Below are positions 6,974 through 14,495 of a stretch of 64,000 bases of DNA, in pieces. This stretch comes from Persicitalea sp963716085 (GTDB taxonomy: Bacteria; Bacteroidota; Bacteroidia; Cytophagales; Spirosomataceae), in contig OY970288.1 of assembly GCA_963716085.1 (NCBI GenBank), positions 1,054,001 to 1,118,000 of the forward strand. Direction: 5' to 3'. Position numbers and translations under genes: made by a program. The notes below the pieces were generated by a model that worked only from the letters and a program-made list of their open reading frames with translations, did no database searches and was not told the DNA's origin. Each line of letters opens with the position of its first letter. Position 1 is the first letter of the stretch.

Positions 6974-8011
6974 CTACCGCATAATCTGCAACCTATTCAA
7001 TTCCGCCTGGTATAGGCGGGCGTTGGCCAGGTGGTCGGCGTAGTTTTCGGCAAAGGCGTGATAGCCCGACAAATCCGCCTTAGCGCACATGTAGGTATAG
7101 TTGTGCTTTTCGTAGTTCAGCACCGCATCCAGCGACACCTGGTCAGCCAGGCGGATGGGGCCGGGCGGCAGTCCGGTGTTTACGTACGTGTTATAAGGTG
7201 AGGGCGTTAGTAGTTGGGCGGTAAGGATGCGTTTGATCGCAAAATCACCCAGCGCGAATTTTACGGTCGGGTCGGCTTGCAGGGGCATTCCGGTCTGTAA
7301 ACGGTTGATGTACATGCCGGCCACTTTGGGACGCTCGTCGGGCTTGCGGGCTTGCTCTTCTTCCACAATGGATGCCAGGATGGATACCTGCTCGGGCGTG
7401 AGATTGATCGCCTTAGCCTTCGCTTTCCGTTCGTCATTCCAGAATTTCTGGTACTCGCTGTGCATCCGGTCGAGGAGGCGCTCGGGACTAACATTCCAGA
7501 AAACATCGTACGTATTGGGTAAAAACAAACTGACGATGGTCGCCGTATCCAGGCCGTACTTCTGCGCCAGCACCGGATCGCTCAGGGCCTCACGAAACTT
7601 CTGCTCCCCAAACTCGAAGCGCGGCCCGATGCGCTCGATCAATTCGTTTTTCAGTCGGATGTTATTGAAAGTCAGCCGCACGGCGTCTTGTTTGCCATAG
7701 CGGAGTTTCTGAACTACCTCATAGTTGGTGGCATCGGGTTCGATCAGGTACCGCCCTGGCTTCACCCGATCGGGGTATTTCAACAATTTGGCTACAAACC
7801 GAAAGGAAATCTCGTCGTTGATGACTTCGTTTTTCTTCAGTGTATCGATCACCGATTCGTAGGTGGCGTTTTCAGGAATCAGCAGCGTAAAACTATTCTC
7901 CGCCTCCAACTGCAAATTGGGCGTCTTGAAGATTTGCCAAAAATAGAACGTAAAGGTGGTCGTAAGCACCGCCAGGGTGATGAATAGACCGACTTTGAGG
8001 TTGCGAGACAT
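6974..8011 (-). CDS. mltG: Endolytic peptidoglycan transglycosylase MltG
   Basis: This 345-residue YceG/MltG family protein has one N-terminal membrane helix (about residues 8-27, VGLFITLAVLTTTFTFYFW), a LysM-like subdomain (about 40-110), and the catalytic domain with SIVEEE (Glu217 equivalent to the E. coli catalytic Glu218), VAGMYINRLQTGMPLQADPTVKF and the C-terminal TGLPPGPI and YMCAKADLSGYHAF motifs. MltG cleaves nascent glycan strands at the inner membrane and sets glycan length. Its length and motif order fit the family exactly. The stop is followed by a word-repeat spacer and galK; the start is preceded by another word-repeat spacer. Confidence 0.95.
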   Translation of the reverse strand: MSRNLKVGLFITLAVLTTTFTFYFWQIFKTPNLQLEAENSFTLLIPENATYESVIDTLKKNEVINDEISFRFVAKLLKYPDRVKPGRYLIEPDATNYEVVQKLRYGKQDAVRLTFNNIRLKNELIERIGPRFEFGEQKFREALSDPVLAQKYGLDTATIVSLFLPNTYDVFWNVSPERLLDRMHSEYQKFWNDERKAKAKAINLTPEQVSILASIVEEEQARKPDERPKVAGMYINRLQTGMPLQADPTVKFALGDFAIKRILTAQLLTPSPYNTYVNTGLPPGPIRLADQVSLDAVLNYEKHNYTYMCAKADLSGYHAFAENYADHLANARLYQAELNRLQIMR

Positions 8012-8018
8012 TTTTTTT

Positions 8019-8233
8019 GAGTTGAAAGTTTATGAGTTTAAAGTTTAAACGAAAGCGATTAAACTTAAACTCTATACTTCTCTTAATTAACCACTTATAT
8101 ATTCATCAAAATTAAAACTCACGAGCGATTACAACTAAAAACAACTATTCCAACTCCCACAGACGAAAACTGGTACGCCAGCCCAGTCATTAACTTTAAA
8201 CTTTAAACTTTAAACTTTAAACTTCTAAACTCC
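8019..8233. repeat. Inverted word-repeat element, AGTTTAAA/ATGAGTTT family
   Basis: The left arm at 8019-8050 (GAGTTGAAAGTTTATGAGTT and on through AAGTTTAAAC) is answered by a complementary right arm at 8191-8233, in which ACTTTAA is repeated four times in exact tandem (8193-8220) and is followed by ACTTCTAAACTCC. The arms are about 140 bases apart; the middle is AT-rich with no gene. The right arm overlaps the 3' end of the Ldh-family gene, so part of that protein is encoded by the repeat. The same words (GAGTTTATGAGT, GAGTTGAAAGTTTATGAG) fill the nqrD-nqrE spacer at 38669-38770. Confidence 0.78.
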
Positions 8234-9297
8234 ATCCCAAACCGCTTTCCCAATTCCACCAACGACTCCACTACGGCTGGCAGCAAAGGAATGCCTTCCT
8301 CACGACGCTTGGCTTCGGATTCGCGTTCGGGGTCGCCGGGGATGAGGACCTGGTGGCCTTCGATGGCGCGGGCGCTGCGGAAGGCGCCAATCCAGCGATC
8401 CATGTTGTCTTTGAATTCGTCGGCGGGCCGAAATCCATCAACGCGCATGGCCCCCAAAAAGTGTCCGGTTCCCAGGCCGACGCCCGCCTGCGCGGCCATG
8501 AAGCCCGCCGTGGCGAAGGGCGGCACCCAGGGGCCGTAATTGGCCCCCGAGAGGACGCCGGAAAATATGTCCACGATGGAACCCAGGCCGTAGCCCTTGT
8601 GGCTGCCGTGCTCGCGGTCGGAGCCGAGGGGCAGCAGCCCGCCGCCGCTTTTGACGGCGTTGGAATCGTCGGTCGGGTTGCCTTCCGCGTCCTGCGCCCA
8701 GCCCAGCGGAGCAGGCTTGCCCTGACGTTGCAAGATCTCGAACTTGCCGTAAGCCACGGCGGTGGAGGCGAAGTCGGCGACGAAAGGGGGCTCGTTTCGG
8801 GTGGGTACGGCCACGGCCAGTGGGTTGGTACCCAGAAGTTTGTCGAGCGAGAAGGTGGGTGTCACGAGCGGGGCGGCGTTGGTCATCGTCCAGCCGATCA
8901 TGTCGCGGTCGAGGGCCAGCATGGCGTGGTAGCCCGCGATGCCGAAGTGGTTGGAGTTGCGCACCGACACCCAACCGGAGCCGACCTTGTCGGCCTTGTC
9001 CATCGCGATTTGCATGGCTTGAGGCGCGACCACCAGGCCAAGTCCGCGGTCACCGTCCACGGTGGCGGTGCTGGGCGTTTCGTGGACGATCTTGACCTGC
9101 GGCCTGGGGTTCAGGCGGTTGTGATCGTAGAGCCGCACGTAACCCGCCAGTCGGGCGATGCCGTGCGAGTCGATGCCGCGCAGGTCGGCGCTGATGAGGA
9201 CTTCGGAGGCCAAGAGGGCTTCCTCTGGCGGGCAGCCGATTTTTTCAAAAATGTTTTGAACGAAACTTTGTAGGTAGTCAGCTTTATATGTGTTCAA
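8203..9297 (-). CDS. Ldh-family (malate/L-lactate dehydrogenase type) oxidoreductase
   Basis: This 364-residue NAD(P)-dependent dehydrogenase belongs to the type-2 malate/L-lactate/ureidoglycolate dehydrogenase family. It has the catalytic-site motif DSHGIARLAGYV (His45), the segment VSVRNSNHFGIAGYHAML, a TNAAP..TPTF..LLGTNP core and DREHGSHKGYGLGSIVD near the C-terminal third. The 2-hydroxyacid substrate cannot be told from sequence. Two oddities involve spacer repeats. The start codon is TTG and lies at the end of the 15-nt word ACTCATTCAAAATTG. The last residues (FRSLKFKV) are read from the ACTTTAA tandem repeat, with the stop inside it. No better start is seen. Confidence 0.88.
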   Translation of the reverse strand: MNTYKADYLQSFVQNIFEKIGCPPEEALLASEVLISADLRGIDSHGIARLAGYVRLYDHNRLNPRPQVKIVHETPSTATVDGDRGLGLVVAPQAMQIAMDKADKVGSGWVSVRNSNHFGIAGYHAMLALDRDMIGWTMTNAAPLVTPTFSLDKLLGTNPLAVAVPTRNEPPFVADFASTAVAYGKFEILQRQGKPAPLGWAQDAEGNPTDDSNAVKSGGGLLPLGSDREHGSHKGYGLGSIVDIFSGVLSGANYGPWVPPFATAGFMAAQAGVGLGTGHFLGAMRVDGFRPADEFKDNMDRWIGAFRSARAIEGHQVLIPGDPERESEAKRREEGIPLLPAVVESLVELGKRFGMEFRSLKFKV

Positions 9298-9332
9298 TTT
9301 TGAATGAGTAAAATTTTAATGATAGAATGAAT
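9295..9332. repeat. Word-repeat, TTTTGAATGAG family, in front of the Ldh-family gene
   Basis: Read on the minus strand, this segment ends in ACTCATTCAAAATTG, and the final TTG is the gene's start codon. Further upstream are CATTCTATCATT and similar words. The same 15 nt lie just before the DUF502 gene (about 11176-11190) and nqrD (about 37960-37974). A weaker complement (ATTCAAAATTAAAC) occurs at about 9382-9396. Confidence 0.7.
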
Positions 9333-9469
9333 ATCGAAGTAAGTGCGGCCTCTCCGAGGCTCCGAGTTCACCGATTTATATGGATTCAAAATTAAACTAG
9401 AACCAAACTTGCGTATCCCAACACAGCTTGACAAAACCAGTTTTTCCACGCACAACTACTCCTTCTGCC

Positions 9470-11099
9470 ATGAAAAAAGCCTCTTTTATTGTGATTTTGG
9501 CCTTTGCCGCGCTAACGGCCTTTGCCCAAAATACCGATCCGCAAACTATCTCGCCCACTTTGACGCACGCCACAGTTTTTCTCAACCGAGCCGAACTGAC
9601 GGCCACTGCCAAGGCCAACGTTCCTTCCGGCGAACAGCGGCTGATCATCGACAATATTCCGCTTAGCATCGACCGCAACAGCATTCAGGTCAAAGGCTCG
9701 GGTGACGCCGTGATTACGGGCGTGCGCTTCGTGCAAAACTACCTGCAAAATGCGCCCCGTCCCAAAAATATTCTGCAATTGGATGATAGCCTGCGCACGG
9801 TTCAGGATGACATCGCCGCCGTACAGCTTACGCAAACCGTTTTGGAAGAGGAAAAACTACTCATCCTGGCTAACAAGCAAGTCAGTGGCACGGCTACGGG
9901 CGTTAAGGTGGCTGACTTGAAGGAGATGGCCAATTTTTATCGCGAGCGCCTGACTGACATCGGCGCAAAACTCATTAAAACAAGGGAACGGCTGAAAGAT
10001 CTGCAACAGCGGGAGAACAATTTCAATAACCAACTTTCCAATTGGCAGAACAGCCGCAACCGACCCACTGGCGGTATTGAAGTAAGTCTGAAAGCTACCT
10101 CCCGTACTGCTTTGAATCTGGAACTTTCTTATGTAGTCAATGGCGCGGGCTGGCGGCCCATCTATGACCTATGACCTGCGGGTAAAGGAAACCAACGCGC
10201 CTGTGGCTCTGGCCTACAAGGCAGAGGTTTTCCAGAACACTGGCCAGAACTGGGATAATGTCAAACTCACGCTTTCTACGTCCAATCCGGCCCTTGGCGG
10301 CATGATGCCAACGCTTGGGGTGCAGTACGTGGATTTCCCGCAGCCCGTAGTGATGCGTAACGAACGTGTGCGGCTTTCCAAAGAGGAAATGGCTGCGGGC
10401 TTTGGGACGCCAGTGCCAATGGCTTCTTCTGATACTTATGCTCTTGAAGCAAAAGTGGAAACTGCCGCCGACTACACCCAAATCACCACCAACGACCTCT
10501 CGGTTTCCTTCGACATCGCCCTCCCTTACGACATCCCATCGGGCGGACGGCCTCAGTTGGTGGACATCGCCCGGCATGAGGTCCCCGCCAACTACCGCCA
10601 CTTCGCCATTCCGAAGCTCGACACAGATGCCTTCCTGGTGGCTCAGCTCGTGGACTGGGAAAAATACAATTTATTGAATGGCAAGGCCAACGTCTATTTC
10701 CAGGGAACCTACGTCGGTGAAACGCAGTTGATTACGCAGAATACCAACGACACCCTGAATGTCTCGTTGGGGCGTGATAAAAAGGTGGTTGTGAAGCGCG
10801 AAAAACTCAACGAATTCAGTAGCAAACGCTTCATTGGCAGCAATATCCGCGAGACGGTCACCTACCGCATCACGGTGCGCAACACCAAGCCCGAAGCCGT
10901 GAAGCTGACCCTGGAAGACCAGGTACCCCTCTCCCAGAACAGCGACATCGAAGTGAGCGTAGAAGAAACCACCGGGGCAAAGTACAATTCCGAAACCGGA
11001 AAGTTAACCTGGGAAGTAAATTTAAAACCCAACGAAAACCGTACTTTTGACATCCGCTTTGAAGTGAAGTACCCCAAGGGGAAGGCGGTCGTATTTTAA
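9470..11099 (+). pseudogene. MuiA-like (DUF4140/DUF4139) protein gene, frameshifted by a 7-bp duplication
   Basis: Two adjacent frames make one protein. Codons from ATG 9470 give a signal peptide (KKASFIVILAFAALTAFAQ), a DUF4140 domain and a coiled-coil stretch (about residues 100-195), ending at TGA 10172-10174. The other frame continues from about 10169 to 11099 as the DUF4139 beta domain (YDLRVKETNAPVALAYKAEV onward). At the junction CTATGAC is present twice in tandem (10162-10168, 10169-10175). Removing one copy restores an unbroken GAGWRPIYDLRVKE, the expected family sequence. Proteins of this kind (mucoidy inhibitor MuiA family) are envelope proteins of uncertain function. The exact duplication points to a recent slippage event or, less likely, a sequencing artefact. 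Confidence 0.88.
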
Positions 11100-11190
11100 T
11101 TTTGAATGAGAGAATGAGTGAATGAGAGAATAGAAGAATAGCTGGCGAAAGCAACATTCTCTCATTCTCTAAATCACTCATTCAAAATTG
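11099..11190. repeat. Inverted word-repeat element, GAGAATGA/TTTTGAATGAG family
   Basis: The left arm (about 11099-11131) begins at the last base of the DUF4139 stop codon with ATTTTGAATGAGAGAATGAG. The right arm (11155-11190) reads CATTCTCTCATTCTC and ends in ACTCATTCAAAATTG. The arms are imperfect complements of about 35 bases and would form a long hairpin around a 23-base loop. The DUF502 start codon lies 8 bases after the right arm. The spacer contains almost nothing else. Confidence 0.75.
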
Positions 11191-11198
11191 CCCTTCGC

Positions 11199-11822
11199 AT
11201 GAACAACGCCTTCCTCAATCGCATTTTCGGGTACTTTGTGCGGGGGTTGGTGTTGGTGGCGCCTTTGTACTTTACCGTTCTTATTATCTGGACGGGCGTA
11301 GAGGCGCTGGATGGTATTTTGCCGGTCTCGGTTCCTATTTCGGCCAACAAAACCCTTTACTTGCCAGGATTGGGGATGCTCATCATTTTATTGGGTATTC
11401 TTTTGTTGGGGTTTTTCTTTTCGACGGTCGTTCCGCAATCTTTCTTTCGGTTCACTGAGCGCATTCTGCGCAAAATCCCGCTGGTCAACTTGATTTTTTA
11501 TTCGATAAAAGACCTGATCTCGGCCTTTGTGGGCGATAAGAAGAAATTCAACCAACCCGTGCTGGTGACGATCAACCGCGAGTCGGACGTAAAGAAATTG
11601 GGCTTTATCACCCAGACCGACCTCAGCCATTTGTTCATAAAGGATTATATTGCGGTCTATATGCCGCACTCTTACGCCTTCTCGGGGGAGCTGTTCATCG
11701 TCCCGGTAGGCAACGTCACGATGCTCGACGCCAACAGTGCCGACATCATGAAAATGATCGTTTCGGGCGGCGTATCGGCCAAAGATCATTCACCGGAGTA
11801 CCGGGAAGAAGAGGAAAAATAA
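11199..11822 (+). CDS. DUF502 membrane protein
   Basis: This 207-residue protein of the DUF502 family has two N-terminal membrane segments, about residues 12-34 (VRGLVLVAPLYFTVLIIW) and 53-76 (GLGMLIILLGILLLGFFF), followed by a soluble domain with IPLVNLIFYSIKDLISAFVG, VLVTINRESDVKKLGFITQ and AVYMPHSYAFSGELFIVPVG. These phrases are diagnostic of the family. Function is unknown; plant homologues (LCV-like) are linked to membrane processes. The stop TAA is followed immediately by the ATG of the next reading frame, so translation coupling is likely. Confidence 0.9.
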   Translation: MNNAFLNRIFGYFVRGLVLVAPLYFTVLIIWTGVEALDGILPVSVPISANKTLYLPGLGMLIILLGILLLGFFFSTVVPQSFFRFTERILRKIPLVNLIFYSIKDLISAFVGDKKKFNQPVLVTINRESDVKKLGFITQTDLSHLFIKDYIAVYMPHSYAFSGELFIVPVGNVTMLDANSADIMKMIVSGGVSAKDHSPEYREEEEK

Positions 11823-11837
11823 ATGCTCGTATTGCAG

Positions 11838-12452
11838 ATGAAAGCGATTCTTGGAACCTTATTTTTTTTATTGAGCTGCGCGTCGCTAAGCCAGGCGCAG
11901 GATCACTACGACCCCGCCAAGGCGTTGTCGAGCGAAGAGCTGTTTTTGAGCCAACCTGGCAACAAGCGCCTTTTCACCAAAGCCGGGGAGCGTTACCTGG
12001 CCCTCGACTTTGCTCCCACTTTCGGCACCTTCCGCCGCTTCCGCTACTTTCCCGGCGACGACATCCGTTACAAAGTAAAGGGGAGCCCCGTGCGTTTTAG
12101 GAAAGAAATTTATACGGTTACCGACAGTAGCTTCACATTCAGCTATATTAATGAGCTGGCGAGACAGATGGAAGTCGAAGAAATCATGCTGGGCGACCTC
12201 CGAAAAGTCAAGACCTTCCGCCGCATTCCCTGGGTGACCGAAGGCGCGGTACTCCTGCCCCTGGCCGGACTCGTATTCATCGGGGCCGACTTCTTCAATC
12301 CGGGTCTCGACAACAAGCGTTTCACTACCGATGCTCAGGCCATCGCCATAGGCGGAGCCTTTGCCGCTGCCGGTCTCATCTGTTACAAACTCAGCTTTTC
12401 CACCGTTAAAATCAACGGTCACAACCGGATTAAGGTGTTGAAAACGTACTAG
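11838..12452 (+). CDS. Secreted or membrane-anchored protein of unknown function
   Basis: An ATG at 11823 immediately follows the DUF502 stop codon, but the second ATG at 11838 gives a cleaner signal peptide (KAILGTLFFLLSCASLSQAQ), so it is preferred (204 residues). The mature part has a beta-rich domain (RYLALDFAPTFGTFRRFRYF, YKVKGSPVRFRKEIYTVTDS) and two hydrophobic C-terminal segments (about residues 130-150 and 170-192) that could be membrane helices. No family is recognised. Tight spacing behind the DUF502 gene suggests the two are co-expressed. The last codons run into the GTACTAG words of the following repeat. Confidence 0.7.
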   Translation: MKAILGTLFFLLSCASLSQAQDHYDPAKALSSEELFLSQPGNKRLFTKAGERYLALDFAPTFGTFRRFRYFPGDDIRYKVKGSPVRFRKEIYTVTDSSFTFSYINELARQMEVEEIMLGDLRKVKTFRRIPWVTEGAVLLPLAGLVFIGADFFNPGLDNKRFTTDAQAIAIGGAFAAAGLICYKLSFSTVKINGHNRIKVLKTY

Positions 12453-12455
12453 GAA

Positions 12456-12537
12456 CCTAGTACTGAGTACTGGGTACTGGGTTTTCGCGCTGAAACTGTT
12501 TTTTTACATAACGAAGTACGCTGTACTCAGTACCTGG
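12456..12537. repeat. Inverted word-repeat element, GTACTGAG family
   Basis: The left arm 12456-12481 consists of CCTAGTACTGAGTACTGGGT plus ACTGGG. The right arm 12513-12537 (GAAGTACGCTGTACTCAGTA plus CCTGG) is its imperfect complement; the core GGTACTGAGTAC matches on both sides. It begins 4 bases after the preceding stop codon and ends about 20 bases before the aroA start. Related words (GGTACTCAG) recur at 23197-23255. Confidence 0.72.
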
Positions 12538-12556
12538 TGCTTCTTCAACCAAATAA

Positions 12557-13792
12557 GTGAACGCCCTACAAGTCTCTCCCCCAAAACATCCCATCCGCGC
12601 CGAAATTAAGCTCACCGCCTCCAAAAGCGAGTGCAACCGCGCCTTAATCATCGACGCGCTAACGGGTTTCAAATGCGAATTATCCAACATCTCCGAAGCC
12701 CGCGACTGCCGAACCATGCAGCGGCTACTGGATTCCGATGAGCCCATAGCCGACGTTATCGACGCCGGCACGACCATGCGTTTCCTGACCGCTTACCTCG
12801 CCATCACGGGTCAAAGCAAAACAATGACCGGAACGCCCCGAATGTGCGAGCGGCCCATTGGCCTGTTGGTGGATGCGCTGCGCGATCTGGGGGCAAAAAT
12901 CACCTACGAAAAGAAGGACGGTTATCCCCCCTTGCGGTTAGGTGGCTTCAACTATTCAGGGAACAACGAGACTGGTATTCGTGGCGACGTGAGCAGCCAG
13001 TATATTTCAGCCCTGCTAATGATCGCTCCGCGCTTGCCCGATGGTTTGATATTGACGCTGGAAGGTGAGATCGGCTCGCGGCCTTATATCGAGATGACGC
13101 TGGAACAAATGGCCTACTTCGGCATAAAGTACCAGGCCGACTGGAACGCTCAAATTCTCACCGTACCTGCCCAGACGTACCAGCCCAAACCCTACGCCAT
13201 CGAGTCCGACTGGTCGGGGGCGAGCTACTGGTACAGCATCGTGGCCCTGGCCGGCGACGCCGAAGTGGAGTTGCTGGGCCTGAAAGAAAATTCCTTGCAG
13301 GGCGACAGCGCTATCGTGAACATTATGGAACCCCTGGGCGTCAAGAGTACCTTCACCGAGCGGGGTGTTTTTTTGCAAAAAACCAAAGCTGAAACTTCGT
13401 TGGCCTGGGACTTTACCGACTGCCCCGACCTCGCCCAAACCGTAGCGGTATGCTGCGCGATGAAAAATATTAGACTCACTCTGACAGGCGTTGAGAGCCT
13501 GAAAATCAAGGAAACTGACCGCATTTACGCCTTACAACAGGAACTCAAAAAGCTAGGGGCGGAATTGACCGAGGTGGAAACCAACCACCGTTACGTAGTC
13601 ACGCGCACCCGTGAGGTGGCGCCGGACAGTACACCCTCCATCCACACCTACGACGACCACCGCATGGCCTTGGCCTTTGCTCCGGTGGGGATGATCCATC
13701 CCATCATCATCGAAGAGCCCGGCGTGGTGGTAAAGTCCTACCCAAATTTCTGGGAGCACCTGGGGACGGTAACGACTGTGACGACTGACTGA
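12557..13792 (+). CDS. aroA: 3-phosphoshikimate 1-carboxyvinyltransferase (EPSP synthase)
   Basis: This 411-residue enzyme transfers enolpyruvyl from PEP to shikimate-3-phosphate, the sixth step of the shikimate pathway. Motifs include LTASKSECNRALI (Lys23, Ser24, Arg28 at the substrate site), DAGTTMRFLTAYLA, RMCERPIGLLVDALRDLGA, RGDVSSQYISALLM, ESDWSGASYW, LKIKETDRI and TYDDHRMALAF. Length is slightly below the usual ~430, typical for this Bacteroidota type. The start codon is GTG at 12557; no in-frame ATG lies closer. tyrA and an aromatic/aspartate-type aminotransferase lie further on in the window but on the other strand. Confidence 0.95.
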   Translation: MNALQVSPPKHPIRAEIKLTASKSECNRALIIDALTGFKCELSNISEARDCRTMQRLLDSDEPIADVIDAGTTMRFLTAYLAITGQSKTMTGTPRMCERPIGLLVDALRDLGAKITYEKKDGYPPLRLGGFNYSGNNETGIRGDVSSQYISALLMIAPRLPDGLILTLEGEIGSRPYIEMTLEQMAYFGIKYQADWNAQILTVPAQTYQPKPYAIESDWSGASYWYSIVALAGDAEVELLGLKENSLQGDSAIVNIMEPLGVKSTFTERGVFLQKTKAETSLAWDFTDCPDLAQTVAVCCAMKNIRLTLTGVESLKIKETDRIYALQQELKKLGAELTEVETNHRYVVTRTREVAPDSTPSIHTYDDHRMALAFAPVGMIHPIIIEEPGVVVKSYPNFWEHLGTVTTVTTD

Positions 13793-13793
13793 A

Positions 13794-14495
13794 ATGCCTA
13801 GACCTCGTAGCTTCCAACGCTTGACTCGCCTGTCAGCCATCTGCTGCTTGGGGTTTCTGCTGGCAGCTTGTGAGCCGAATGAATCCCCGCGCCCCGATCC
13901 GGGTTACGATTATTTTCCGCTTGAAACGGGCGCTTACGTCGAGTACGAAGTGACCGAAACGCGCTACGCCCTGGCGCAACCCGCCCAAACCCGCACCTAT
14001 CGGATCATGGAAAGCACTGGCAAGAAGTATACCGATGCCAGCGGACAGGACGTTTACCCCATTGAGCGTTCGGTACGGGAGGGAAATGCCTGGCGGGCTG
14101 ATTCCGTTTCGTCGGGCTGGCGCACCGCTGACCGAGCTTTTCGGGTCGAAAATGGCTATGTTTTCATAAAAATTCAGTTTCCGGCCAAGGAGCGTTCGCG
14201 CTGGAACGGGAATTTATTCAATGTGTTCGGGGAGCGGTTATTCGAGGTAAAAAACGTAGACAAGCCACTAACGCTCGGAACGTTCACCTTCGACCAAACC
14301 CTCACGGTGGTGCAGCAGAACGATTCGACGTTGCTCTCGTTGCGCCGAAGTCAGGAAACATACGCCAGGAATGTGGGTTTGATAAAGCGAGAGGAGACCA
14401 ACGTGCAGTATTGCGGCGCGCCCGAATGCCTGGGCAAGGGAATAATTGATTTCGGCTTTACGAAAATAACTGTATTGAAAAATTACGGACGATGA
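13794..14495 (+). CDS. Putative lipoprotein of unknown function
   Basis: This 233-residue protein has an N-terminal signal ending in CLGFLLAAC (Cys26 as lipid attachment site) followed by a Pro/Asp-rich linker and a beta-rich mature domain that starts YDYFPLETGAYVEYEVTETR. The pattern 'D-Y-F-P-L-E-x-G' is common in small Bacteroidota outer-membrane lipoproteins of unknown role. It begins one base after the aroA stop codon, and its end overlaps the subtilase start by 4 bases (ATGA), so the three genes are probably one transcript. No catalytic motif is seen. Confidence 0.75.
   Translation: MPRPRSFQRLTRLSAICCLGFLLAACEPNESPRPDPGYDYFPLETGAYVEYEVTETRYALAQPAQTRTYRIMESTGKKYTDASGQDVYPIERSVREGNAWRADSVSSGWRTADRAFRVENGYVFIKIQFPAKERSRWNGNLFNVFGERLFEVKNVDKPLTLGTFTFDQTLTVVQQNDSTLLSLRRSQETYARNVGLIKREETNVQYCGAPECLGKGIIDFGFTKITVLKNYGR

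Noticed and set aside
8193..8220. Possible CRISPR-like array (four ACTTTAA units)
   Set aside because: The units are 7 bases long and contiguous with no spacers, and no cas gene is in the window; it is a simple tandem repeat.
10150..10190. Programmed ribosomal frameshift in the MuiA-like gene
   Set aside because: There is no slippery heptamer and no downstream pseudoknot was seen, while an exact 7-bp duplication explains the frame change fully.
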